Source: Oscillospiraceae bacterium (GTDB lineage: Bacteria > Bacillota > Clostridia > Oscillospirales > Ruminococcaceae). From it: 64,000 nucleotides of DNA. The notes below the pieces were generated by a model. That model did no database searches and was not told the origin of the DNA. It saw only the letters and a list, made by a program, of their open reading frames with translations. This document shows positions 31,440 through 39,841 of this stretch, piece by piece. The position numbers and the translations under genes are program-made. Within the stretch, counting starts at the first letter, position 1, and every line of letters begins with the position of its first letter. The stretch lies in the NCBI GenBank assembly GCA_030539275.1, contig JAUNSK010000003.1, positions 157,082 through 221,081 on the forward strand, given 5' to 3'.

Positions 31440-34160
31440 ATGGAAGATTCGAATAAAAAGCACTTTGGTCTTACTGACAAGCAGGTCGAAGAGTCAAAGG
31501 CCAGGTATGGCTCAAATGCGTTGAGCGAGGTAAAGGGTGAGACATTCTGGGATAAGCTCAAGGGTAATCTCGCGGATCCGATGATCAAAATACTCTGCGT
31601 AGCTCTCGGAGTAAATGTACTGATCTATCTTCTCGGCGCCTTTAAAATACTCTCAAATGTTGATGTTGAGTGGTATGAGCCGGTAGGTATTGCTATTGCT
31701 ATTGCACTGGCAACTCTTGTTTCAACTTTTTCGGAATTCAGAAACGAGAATGCTTTCCAGAAGCTTCAGGAAGAGGCTTCAAAGATCACATGTAAGATAT
31801 ACAGAAACAATACAATTAAAGAGGTTCCGATCGATGACATAGTTGTCGGTGACTGCATACTTCTTCAGTCCGGAGACAAGATACCGGCAGACGGTAAAAT
31901 AGTTGACGGTGATATAAAGGTTGACCAGTCGGTTCTCAACGGCGAATCCAAGGAAGCAAAGAAAATTGTAACTCCTGAAAACTATTCAGATGAAGGAGAG
32001 GCAATGGACTTTCTCAATCCTTACAAGGTTTTCAGAGGCTCTGTAGTCTGCACAGGAAACGCTGTTATGGAAGTTACAGTAGTCGGCGATAAGTCAGTTT
32101 ACGGACAGATTGCAAAGGAACTTCAGCAGGATGATGACCGTGACAGCCCGCTTAAGGTCAAGCTTGCAAATCTTGCCGGCGGAATCAGCAAGTTCGGTTA
32201 TATCGGCGGTATTGCAATAGCAGTAGCACTTATGATCCAGAGAATGCTCGCAGTTGACGGAGGAATCGGTGCATATTTCACACAGGGCTTTGCTCCGGTA
32301 TTAGCTGATGTGCTTGATGCAGTTATCCTTGCAGTTATTATCATAGTTATGGCAGTTCCTGAAGGACTTCCGCTTATGATAGCTCTTGTTTCCGCAATGA
32401 ATATGGGTAAGATGCTTAAGGACAACGTCCTTGTAAGAAAGATATCCGGTATTGAAACAGCCGGAAGTCTTAATATACTTTTCAGTGATAAGACAGGTAC
32501 TATAACAAAGGGCAAACTTGAAGTTGTAACGTTTGTAAACGGTGATATAAAGGATTATTCAAAAGCTTCCGAAGTTACCGGAGAGCTTGGAAAGATAATG
32601 ACGGCTGCGATCCAGCACAATACAACTTCACTTATTACAAAAGAAGGCAATGAAGTTAAGGTAGTAGGCGGAAATGCTACTGAAAAAGCAGTTCTCGGTT
32701 TTGTTGCAGATGCTGCTGATGATAATCTCAGACTTGAAAAAGTATCTTCAATTCCGTTCAACAGTACCAACAAGTATTCAGCTACACAGGTCAGGGGTGA
32801 TTACAACTATACATTTATCAAGGGTGCTCCTGAAAAGATCCTTTCAAGATGTAAATATTACTTTGATGAGAACGGAGAGAAAAAGCCGTTTACAAATGCA
32901 AAGAGCCTTGATGACAAGATAAATGAGCTTGCAAACCGTGCTATCCGTGTTCTTGGTCTTGCAGCAGCAGATGAGAACCTCGGTGAGGATTCACTTCCTG
33001 ACGGAGACTGGACACTTATCGGTGTTCTTGGAATCCGTGATGAAGTACGTCCTGAATCAGTAACAGCTATTCATGAGGTTCAGCAGGCAGGTGTACAGGT
33101 CGTTATGATAACTGGTGACCGTAAGGACACAGCAGTTGCGATCGCAAAGGAAGCTAACCTTCTTCAGAAGGAAACAGATGTCGTTCTTACTTCAGATGAG
33201 CTTCAGGGAATGTCAGACGAGGATATCAAAAAGGTACTTCCTGATATCAGAGTTATTGCACGTGCACTTCCTACAGATAAGAGCCGTCTTGTAAGACTTG
33301 CTCAGGAGCTTGAGCTTGTTGTAGGTATGACAGGTGACGGTGTTAATGACTCACCGGCTCTTAAGAAAGCAGATGTCGGCTTTGCAATGGGCGGCGGTAC
33401 AGAAGTTGCCAAGGAAGCCAGTGATATAGTTATCCTTGATGATAACTTCAATTCAATAGACAAAGCTATTCTGTACGGACGTACAATATTCAACAGCATC
33501 AGAAAGTTCGTTGTTTTCCAGCTGACGATCAATGTTGCAGCTGTTCTTGTTTCTTTCGTTTGCCCTCTTCTTCATATAGATGAACCGCTTACAGTTATTC
33601 AGATCCTCTGGGTAAATCTCGTAATGGATACACTCGCAGCTCTGGCATTCGGCGGAGAACCGGCTCTCAAGAGATACATGAAGGAAAAACCGAAAAAGCG
33701 TTCAGAGAGCATTGTCAGCAAATATATGTGGAGCAGTATTATTACAGGCAGTATCTGGGTATTCATTCTGAGCCTTATTATGCTTATATTCGGACCTCTT
33801 CAGAGAGTATTTGTTGAAGGAGCAGAGATAACAAAGAACTTCAATCCTGCTGACATGGACAATCCTGCTTACCTTGAGCTTGGAACAGCATATTTTGCTT
33901 TCTTTATATTCGCATCAGTATTTAATGCATTCAATGCACGTACAGACAAGACAAACCTGTTTGAGAATATAGGCGGCAACAAGGGATTTCTTAAGGTTCT
34001 TGCACTTATCACAATAGTTCAGATAGTTATGACATATGTCGGCGGAAGTGTTCTCAGATGTCACGGCCTCGATTTTGTTGAATGGCTTGTAGTATTAGTT
34101 ATGGCAATTTCAATTATACCAGTTGATCTTATAAGAAAAACAATAGTAAAATCCAGATAA
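31440..34160 (+). CDS. Calcium-type P-type ATPase (P2)
   Basis: 906 residues. The phosphorylation motif is SDKTGTITKG with the aspartyl-phosphate Asp; other P-ATPase motifs are NGESKEAKK (actuator loop, variant of TGES), KGAPE (nucleotide domain) and MTGDGVNDSPALKKADVG (hinge). The fourth membrane helix reads VPEGLP, the form found in plasma-membrane-type calcium pumps. Ten membrane helices are likely. It would export Ca2+ (or a related divalent cation). It lies between the TerY triad and two TerD genes, which bind Ca2+, so calcium handling seems to be part of this stress system. The ATG at 31440 has AAGGAG 7 bases before it; the longer frame from 31410 overlaps the kinase gene. Confidence 0.92.
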   Translation: MEDSNKKHFGLTDKQVEESKARYGSNALSEVKGETFWDKLKGNLADPMIKILCVALGVNVLIYLLGAFKILSNVDVEWYEPVGIAIAIALATLVSTFSEFRNENAFQKLQEEASKITCKIYRNNTIKEVPIDDIVVGDCILLQSGDKIPADGKIVDGDIKVDQSVLNGESKEAKKIVTPENYSDEGEAMDFLNPYKVFRGSVVCTGNAVMEVTVVGDKSVYGQIAKELQQDDDRDSPLKVKLANLAGGISKFGYIGGIAIAVALMIQRMLAVDGGIGAYFTQGFAPVLADVLDAVILAVIIIVMAVPEGLPLMIALVSAMNMGKMLKDNVLVRKISGIETAGSLNILFSDKTGTITKGKLEVVTFVNGDIKDYSKASEVTGELGKIMTAAIQHNTTSLITKEGNEVKVVGGNATEKAVLGFVADAADDNLRLEKVSSIPFNSTNKYSATQVRGDYNYTFIKGAPEKILSRCKYYFDENGEKKPFTNAKSLDDKINELANRAIRVLGLAAADENLGEDSLPDGDWTLIGVLGIRDEVRPESVTAIHEVQQAGVQVVMITGDRKDTAVAIAKEANLLQKETDVVLTSDELQGMSDEDIKKVLPDIRVIARALPTDKSRLVRLAQELELVVGMTGDGVNDSPALKKADVGFAMGGGTEVAKEASDIVILDDNFNSIDKAILYGRTIFNSIRKFVVFQLTINVAAVLVSFVCPLLHIDEPLTVIQILWVNLVMDTLAALAFGGEPALKRYMKEKPKKRSESIVSKYMWSSIITGSIWVFILSLIMLIFGPLQRVFVEGAEITKNFNPADMDNPAYLELGTAYFAFFIFASVFNAFNARTDKTNLFENIGGNKGFLKVLALITIVQIVMTYVGGSVLRCHGLDFVEWLVVLVMAISIIPVDLIRKTIVKSR

Positions 34161-34165
34161 AAAAA

Positions 34166-34192
34166 TATAACCCGTATTTATTACGGGTTATA
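34166..34192 (+). other. Intercistronic hairpin before the terD genes
   Basis: Perfect 11-base stem (TATAACCCGTA at 34166-34176, complement at 34182-34192) with a 5-base loop. The downstream sequence is A-rich, not T-rich, so it is not a clear terminator on this strand. It may protect or separate the terD messages from the ATPase message. Confidence 0.5.
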
Positions 34193-34222
34193 AAAATAAA
34201 TAAAAAACGGAGGTTTGAAAAG

Positions 34223-34804
34223 ATGGCTGTAAACTTACAAAAAGGTCAGAAGGTAGATCTGACCAAAGGAAATGCGGGACTTAAAAAAGTTGTAGTAGGA
34301 CTTGGATGGGATGAAGCCCAGAAGAGAGGATTTTTCAGCAGGGGCGCTGATTTTGACTGTGATGCAGAAGCTATTCTGCTTACTGATGACAAGCTCACAG
34401 ATAAAAGCGATGTAGTATTCTATAATAACCTCAGACACAAATCAGGATGCGTTATTCATCAGGGAGATAATCTCACAGGCGGCGGAGATGGTGATGACGA
34501 ACAGATCGTAGTATTCCTCAATGACCTTCCGCAGTCATATAACAGAATAGTATTTACCGTTACAATATACCAGGCTTATGAAAGAAAACAGCACTTCGGA
34601 ATGATTAAAAATGCATTTATCAGAATAGTTAATGCAGATAATAATCAGGAACTGTGCAGATTCAATCTTACAGATAATTATGATCAGAAGACATCAATGG
34701 TATTTGGTGAGCTTTACAGAAGAAACGGCGAGTGGAAGTTCAATGCAGTTGGAGACGGTACTCAGGATGACGGCATTTCTCAGGTTATTAAAAGATATAT
34801 CTGA
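34223..34804 (+). CDS. TerD-family calcium-binding stress protein (first copy)
   Basis: 193 residues, one TerD domain. The family signature is present: FYNNLRHKSGCVIHQGDNLTGGGDGDDEQI, where the acidic residues around GDNLTG and GDGDDE bind calcium, and WKFNAVGDG near the end. TerD proteins are implicated in tellurite, phage and chemical stress resistance; the direct activity is not settled. The N-terminal loop (residues 30-45) contains a short Phe/Arg-rich insertion relative to the next copy. The ATG follows GGAGG. It is expressed with the TerY triad and the P-ATPase. Confidence 0.9.
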   Translation: MAVNLQKGQKVDLTKGNAGLKKVVVGLGWDEAQKRGFFSRGADFDCDAEAILLTDDKLTDKSDVVFYNNLRHKSGCVIHQGDNLTGGGDGDDEQIVVFLNDLPQSYNRIVFTVTIYQAYERKQHFGMIKNAFIRIVNADNNQELCRFNLTDNYDQKTSMVFGELYRRNGEWKFNAVGDGTQDDGISQVIKRYI

Positions 34805-34845
34805 TATAAAATAAAAATATAAATACAGATGGAGGTAAAAAAATT

Positions 34846-35430
34846 ATGGCAGTAAATCTTTCAAAAGGACAGAGAGTAAGTCTTGACAAGGGAATTGTAA
34901 AGGCTCTTATAGGACTTGGATGGGACACAAATCAGTATGACGGCGGATATGATTTTGACCTTGATGCAGCCGCTTTTTTACTGGGCGAAAACGGAAAAGT
35001 AACTTCAGATGAGGATTTTATTTTCTATAATAATCTCAAGAGCAAGACTGAAGCTGTAGTTCATACAGGTGATAATCTTACAGGTGCCGGAGACGGTGAT
35101 GATGAAGTTATTCTTATCGACTTCGCTAAAATGCCTCAGGAAGTCAAGAAAATAGCAATCACTGTTACTATACACGATGCAATAAACAGAAAACAGAATT
35201 TCGGCCAGGTAAGCAATGCATATGTACATGTAGCAAAAATGGCAAGTGATGCTGATACTACAGGTGAAGAAGTACTTAGATTTGACCTCGTTGAAGACTT
35301 TTCTATTGAAACAGCTATCGTAGTATGTGAAATATACAGAAACGGCAATGACTGGAAGTTCAATGCAGTAGCAGCCGGCTATCAGGGCGGACTTGAAGCT
35401 CTCTGCAGAAGCTTCGGTGTAAATGTCTGA
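34846..35430 (+). CDS. TerD-family calcium-binding stress protein (second copy)
   Basis: 194 residues, one TerD domain: [30 protein letters not shown] and [23 protein letters not shown] at the end, closer than the first copy to the classical TerD/TerE sequences ([12 protein letters not shown]). It is paralogous to the previous gene. GGAGG lies 11 bases before the ATG. No clear terminator follows; the 257 bases after it carry no other feature I can support. Confidence 0.92.
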   Translation: MAVNLSKGQRVSLDKGIVKALIGLGWDTNQYDGGYDFDLDAAAFLLGENGKVTSDEDFIFYNNLKSKTEAVVHTGDNLTGAGDGDDEVILIDFAKMPQEVKKIAITVTIHDAINRKQNFGQVSNAYVHVAKMASDADTTGEEVLRFDLVEDFSIETAIVVCEIYRNGNDWKFNAVAAGYQGGLEALCRSFGVNV

Positions 35431-35687
35431 TCAATAAATTGCAGCATAGTAAATGCAGTATGACCTGATTCGGTTATACTGCATTATTTATCAAAATGTA
35501 TAGGGATATGTTGGCTTGATTGCCTGAAAAAAGATTTCATAGTATATTACATACAATTCTTAAGTATTATATGTTTAGTTTACGAAACAGTATTTTATTT
35601 AATATTTGTAGTCGGATATATGATTGTCTGCAGTATAATGTACTGATAGTTTTAATAAAAAAATCAGGAGGTGAGCCCCAACTGAAT

Positions 35688-36828
35688 ATGGTTAATTTAC
35701 AAACTATAGTTGCTCTTAACAGCTCAGCTATTCTGCTGCTGCTGATAGTATTTCTGAATTTACGCGTAACAATTCATTATAACTCACCGGATAACAAATT
35801 GTTCTATATTATGTCTGCAACAACTATTGCCCAGGCTGTTATTGAAACTATTGCATTTTTTATCGAAGGGGTATCATTTACAGGGGCATACTGGTTAAAC
35901 GTAGTCGTCAACGACCTGCTGTTTATAAATAATGCAGTGTTTGCATATATGTGGGTTCTCTATGTTGACTCTAAGCTGTTTGATGATTTCAAACAAAAGA
36001 AAAAGCGACACATTATCATGGGAATTCCTGCTGGAATTATTATCACAGCAAGCATTGCAAATCTGTTTATACCGGTATTTTTCAGTGTTGATAAAGTCAC
36101 ACTGCGTTACTCACGCACTGATATATATTTCATTCCGATGCTGTCAATTACCTTTTATTTATTGTACGGATTGTTTCTTACACTCAGATACAGATCCCGC
36201 AATGAAAGATTTCTTTTTTTTTCCTGCATTGATCTTTCTGGTTCCTATTGTTGCAGCGACAGTAACTGAATTTTTATTCTATGGTTTGAATGTAATATGG
36301 ATCGGCTCAGCCATTTCATTGACCTCCATATATATAAATCTTCAGAATCAGACTTCATATATTGATTCGCTGTCAGGATTGTTCAACAGACAATACCTGA
36401 TATATTATCTCCGCTCAGAAATGAGAAAAAATCTGACCGATAAGAAGCTTGCCGGAATTATGCTTGACATCGACAAGTTCAAATCAATAAATGATACATA
36501 TGGTCATCTTGCAGGAGATGAGGCTATACGTGATGCAGGCAGAATACTGCAGGCTTCACTCCCGTCAGGTACACATGCATTCCGATACGGCGGAGATGAA
36601 TTTATGGTGCTTCAAAGGGTGAAAAGTGAGAAAGAAATTCTGGATACTGTAGGCCGGATAAGAAGCGAGTCCGAAAAATTCAATCAGCGTCACGGCAGTT
36701 CCTATCATATTAACTTTTCAATAGGCTCTGCTTTGTGCAATAAAGGTGATACACTCGATGAATTTCTTGAGAAGCTTGATATGACGATGTATGAAGAGAA
36801 AAAAAGAAAAAAGAGTCTTGCAAGATAG
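35688..36828 (+). pseudogene. GGDEF (diguanylate cyclase) membrane protein, frameshifted in a T9 run
   Basis: The first frame (35688 to about 36213) gives about six membrane helices; the second frame (from about 36200 to 36828) continues without loss into the last helix and a GGDEF domain with FRYGGDEFMVL and IDKFKSINDTYGH. The frames switch at nine consecutive T residues (36214-36222), so one base more or less restores a single protein of about 380 residues. The GGDEF active site is intact and would make c-di-GMP from GTP; no RxxD inhibitory site is visible. Possible reasons are a sequencing error, a true mutation, phase variation or slippage. The start is uncertain: ATG 35688 is 16 bases from AGGAGG, and a CTG at 35682 is better spaced. 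Confidence 0.75.
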
Positions 36829-36900
36829 CTGAGAATTTATGACGATCAGCTGCAATAAATATTCATTATACTTATTATAATAAAATTGAATAATAAATGA

Positions 36901-36939
36901 AAATGGTGCAGCTTCTTTACGAAGCTGCACCATTTTTTG
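36901..36939. terminator. Bidirectional terminator between the GGDEF gene and the peptidase gene
   Basis: AATGGTGCAGCTTC pairs perfectly with GAAGCTGCACCATT (stem within 36901-36936), 5-base loop, T6 on the plus strand and T4 on the minus strand. Confidence 0.9.
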
Positions 36940-36969
36940 AAATAAATATTTTGTTGTATATTGTGTCTG

Positions 36970-38736
36970 TTATGAAAAATACCAGAGCTGAGAAGCGGAG
37001 CCGGTGTAAGCTGAAACAAATACATTTCCTTCTGAGTTGTAGTCAGCGGCAGTAGAATAACCGTTATTCATGCCGCAGACTGTAAGGGCAAGATCAGGAT
37101 GAGATCTGAGTACTATTTTATAGGCACTGCCGTTTACACGGACTATCTGCCACTTCTGTGATGCATCATCTGTCTGTGAATAAATGTGAACATTTGCAAG
37201 ATGGGAAGGAGCACCGGCGCTGACCATCTTATCGTATCCGGAAGAACTGCACATAGCATAGATCCTGTAAGTATCGTCGCCGGAGTAGTACTGAAGCCTG
37301 AACCTCTGTTCTGTGCTCCCGTCTTTTGTCCACTGATATACATTTGTTCCGTTGACATCGTGTCCGTAGTCAACGTTTAAGTATTTTGAACTCATGGCAT
37401 TTCTGATGTTATATATTCCGTTTGCAATAGAACCGCTGGGCTGTGAGGTATATGTAGGAAGGTTTACTGTTAATGCATCTGCATCTACCCATCCTATATT
37501 GCCAAGACATACAGGATACGGTGACGAGTTGCCAAGGATCTGAGTTACTGTATAAACCTCAGAAACATATCTTCCTCCGCCGCCGTTTGATGATGTATAC
37601 ATATAACCTGAGTATTTTATGTTTTCACCAACACCTGCTCTGGCTGTTTTGACGCTTGCCGGGTCAGCATCAAGGATCATTGCGTTTTTGCCCTTGAGAT
37701 TGTAAATGTTTCTGAACTGGGACATATCGTACTCAACTATTCCTTTTCGCATCATCGGGTCAGCACAGTATACCTTGTTGTTCGGTATATCGTAACCCAT
37801 AAGTACCATACAGTGATGTCCGCGCTGCCACGTAACATAGCGTCCGTCAGGAGTCCACCATGAATCACCTGTTCGCGGTGTTGCAAGTTCAGGTGTCATA
37901 ATTACGACTACTGGTTTTCTCATAGCAACATACTTGAAAAGGTCGTTAAGCTCAGTGCCTTTGAGGCTTACACTTCTGTAAGGACTGCCGACACTTGAAA
38001 GGTATGAATCAGCAGTTTTCTGCAGACATGGAATATAGCAGCCATATCCTGTTGACTTAGAAGGGTCTCCGGCAAATGTCGTTATGAAGTCTGCACCAAT
38101 ATAGCGCCCGTTTTCCCATCTGAAGTCCATTCTCGGCATGTATTTCATAGCTATAGTCACTTTGTCAACGTCATAGCCGTACCAGTTAAGGAAAATAGTA
38201 AGTCCGACTGCTTCACATCCGGTCGGAAGCTCAGGTGACTGAAGCATACTCTTCATGTTTGAAATGATCTTCATCTGAGGCATCGTTGTTACGACTGGCT
38301 TTGTAGTTGTTACCGGAGGCTTGGTCGTTGTCGGAGGAGGGGTAGTGGTTACGGGAGGCGCTGTAGTAGTAGTAACTGGTTTAGTCGTTGTTGTAGTGAC
38401 AGTGGTTGTAACTGTTGTTGTCACAGTAGTAGTTGTTGTTGTCTCAGTAGGATATGTCTGAGGAACGTAGGATGTGGTGGTTTGCGATTCATAAAGGTCG
38501 GATTGCTTCTGATGCATATAATCAAAAACATCGACAGTTCCGTTATCATTGATATCAAAATATCCGGTATCATCACACGGCTGGGCTAAAAGCAGAACAT
38601 TTTTGATTTCCTGTCCGGAAGCTTTTGCATTGCTTGCATCGACTGGCAGACCTGTCTTCAGCCTTGAGTGGGCAAGTGCTGCAAATGTGAGTGCTGCGAA
38701 TACAGCGGCACTTCTGGATAATAAATTTCTTTTCAT
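36970..38736 (-). CDS. Secreted C39-like cysteine peptidase with dockerin half-module, Thr-rich linker and ricin-type lectin
   Basis: 588 residues. Signal peptide (1 to about 22), then a single dockerin-type calcium loop (DINDNGTVDVFDYM, about 62-75), then a linker of about 70 residues made mostly of Thr, Pro and Val. The peptidase domain (about 158-345) has the catalytic Cys in LPTGCEAVGL, the His in RGHHCMVLMGYD and an Asp in YCADPM, the pattern of peptidase C39-like proteins. A short SH3-like segment (about 370-425) and a ricin-B-type lectin (about 435-588, with QxW-like repeats such as QKWQIV and QLWYFS) follow. It is secreted and would bind sugars and cleave peptides or proteins at the cell surface. 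One calcium loop instead of two makes a normal dockerin-cohesin contact doubtful. Confidence 0.82.
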   Translation of the reverse strand: MKRNLLSRSAAVFAALTFAALAHSRLKTGLPVDASNAKASGQEIKNVLLLAQPCDDTGYFDINDNGTVDVFDYMHQKQSDLYESQTTTSYVPQTYPTETTTTTTVTTTVTTTVTTTTTKPVTTTTAPPVTTTPPPTTTKPPVTTTKPVVTTMPQMKIISNMKSMLQSPELPTGCEAVGLTIFLNWYGYDVDKVTIAMKYMPRMDFRWENGRYIGADFITTFAGDPSKSTGYGCYIPCLQKTADSYLSSVGSPYRSVSLKGTELNDLFKYVAMRKPVVVIMTPELATPRTGDSWWTPDGRYVTWQRGHHCMVLMGYDIPNNKVYCADPMMRKGIVEYDMSQFRNIYNLKGKNAMILDADPASVKTARAGVGENIKYSGYMYTSSNGGGGRYVSEVYTVTQILGNSSPYPVCLGNIGWVDADALTVNLPTYTSQPSGSIANGIYNIRNAMSSKYLNVDYGHDVNGTNVYQWTKDGSTEQRFRLQYYSGDDTYRIYAMCSSSGYDKMVSAGAPSHLANVHIYSQTDDASQKWQIVRVNGSAYKIVLRSHPDLALTVCGMNNGYSTAADYNSEGNVFVSAYTGSASQLWYFS

Positions 38737-38870
38737 TTGTTATACTCCTTATGTCATTTTAAATTAATTATAAACCCAGCCGTACCTTATGTCAAGAAAA
38801 TGAAATATAAACAACATTTAACGTTTATAATGTAAGTTATATAGAAAGATATAACTAAATAATAGTACAT

Positions 38871-38883
38871 TATGACTAAAATG
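38871..38883 (+). repeat. Direct repeat TATGACTAAAATG, copy 1
   Basis: A 13-base exact repeat lies 5' of the tetR promoter; the second copy is at 38956-38968, just downstream of the -10 element. The pair brackets the promoter. Confidence 0.5.
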
Positions 38884-38914
38884 ATTGCTGTTGTAACAGA
38901 AAAAACAAAAATGC

Positions 38915-38943
38915 TTGACTTATCATATTAATAATGATATACT
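38915..38943 (+). promoter_or_regulatory. tetR promoter with an embedded palindrome
   Basis: TTGACT (38915-38920), a 17-base spacer and TATACT (38938-38943). The spacer and the start of the -10 form a dyad (TATCAT at 38921-38926, ATGATA at 38934-38939), a likely operator for self-repression by the TetR protein. Confidence 0.7.
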
Positions 38944-38955
38944 TAAAACATAATC

Positions 38956-38968
38956 TATGACTAAAATG
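38956..38968 (+). repeat. Direct repeat TATGACTAAAATG, copy 2
   Basis: Exact copy of 38871-38883, lying in the early transcribed region of tetR. Confidence 0.5.
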
Positions 38969-39042
38969 TCGAAAAAAGTCACAGATATACTAACTCACTT
39001 TTATTCACAATACTGATTACTGTTTAGGTGAAAGGACATTTT

Positions 39043-39684
39043 ATGGGCAGGGCGTTCACAGAACAAGAAAACATCAACAATATTGAGCTGCTGATGCTTA
39101 CCGGTAGAAAGCTCGCAGCGCAGCGTGGCTTTAAAAAAAGCTCTGTTGATGAGATAGTCAGACTGTGCAGTATTTCTAAAGGTCAGTTTTACAGATATTT
39201 CAACAGTAAAGAAGAATTTTATTTTAAGGTAAGGATGAGAGTAAAGCGCGAGCTTGAAGAAATGACATTGCGCGAACTTGATTCAGTACAGCCGGTTACT
39301 CAGGAATTTCTTGCACAATGTTTTTACAATCATTTATGCGAATGCCTGACAAAGGAAAACAAGATATTCTTCGATTATATTGAATTAAAGTATCTGTTTG
39401 AAAAAGTACCTGATGAATTAAAAAAGGAGAGCCTGGACAATGAGATAAATGAAGTTGTTCATATTGTCAGTTACATTGACAATTCGGTTATCCTTACTGA
39501 AAAACAGTACAGACTGATCGTCAGTATCCTGAAATCTGTTGCTGTCATTGCAGGAAATGCACAGATTGTAGCTTCTGAAAATGCAGACGTTCTGTTAAAA
39601 TTTCACTCGCGTGCTGTTGCAGAACTCTTTTTTGAGTATGTTGAGAACGCTAAGAACAGCAGTAGTCAAATCGGTTCAAATTGA
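39043..39684 (+). CDS. TetR-family transcriptional regulator
   Basis: 213 residues. The N-terminal helix-turn-helix is clear: GFKKSSVDEIVRLCSISKGQFYRYFNSKEEFYFKV (about residues 28-62). The rest is a helical ligand-binding and dimer domain with no recognisable ligand. The ATG at 39043 was chosen over an upstream GTG because AAAGGA lies 6 bases before it. The gene is convergent with glnN and divergent from the secreted peptidase gene, so its targets are not obvious; the palindrome in its own promoter suggests autoregulation, and the divergent peptidase gene could be a second target. Confidence 0.85.
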   Translation: MGRAFTEQENINNIELLMLTGRKLAAQRGFKKSSVDEIVRLCSISKGQFYRYFNSKEEFYFKVRMRVKRELEEMTLRELDSVQPVTQEFLAQCFYNHLCECLTKENKIFFDYIELKYLFEKVPDELKKESLDNEINEVVHIVSYIDNSVILTEKQYRLIVSILKSVAVIAGNAQIVASENADVLLKFHSRAVAELFFEYVENAKNSSSQIGSN

Positions 39685-39700
39685 TTTCGTTAAAATAGAA

Positions 39701-39743
39701 AAAAGCCCCTTTGTGTAGAACGTAGATGCACAAAGGGGCTTTT
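39701..39743. terminator. Terminator 1 between tetR and glnN
   Basis: Perfect 15-base stem (AAAAGCCCCTTTGTG and its complement), 13-base loop, T4 following on the plus strand and T-rich on the minus strand. Confidence 0.9.
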
Positions 39744-39756
39744 CGTAATATAACTT

Positions 39757-39790
39757 AAATGCGGCACTGTCAGTATGCAGTGCCGCATTT
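39757..39790. terminator. Terminator 2 between tetR and glnN
   Basis: Perfect 13-base stem (AAATGCGGCACTG and its complement), 8-base loop. Two hairpins in tandem between convergent genes; this one probably serves glnN. Confidence 0.8.
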
Positions 39791-39841
39791 AATATGTTTA
39801 CAGGTACTTTATATAAGAGAAAGAAAGTTATTTTAATGTAA

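Noticed and set aside
38290-38480. Tandem repeat or CRISPR-like array
   Set aside because: The repeated pattern is the coding sequence of the Thr/Pro/Val linker of the secreted peptidase, read from the minus strand; there are no regular spacers.
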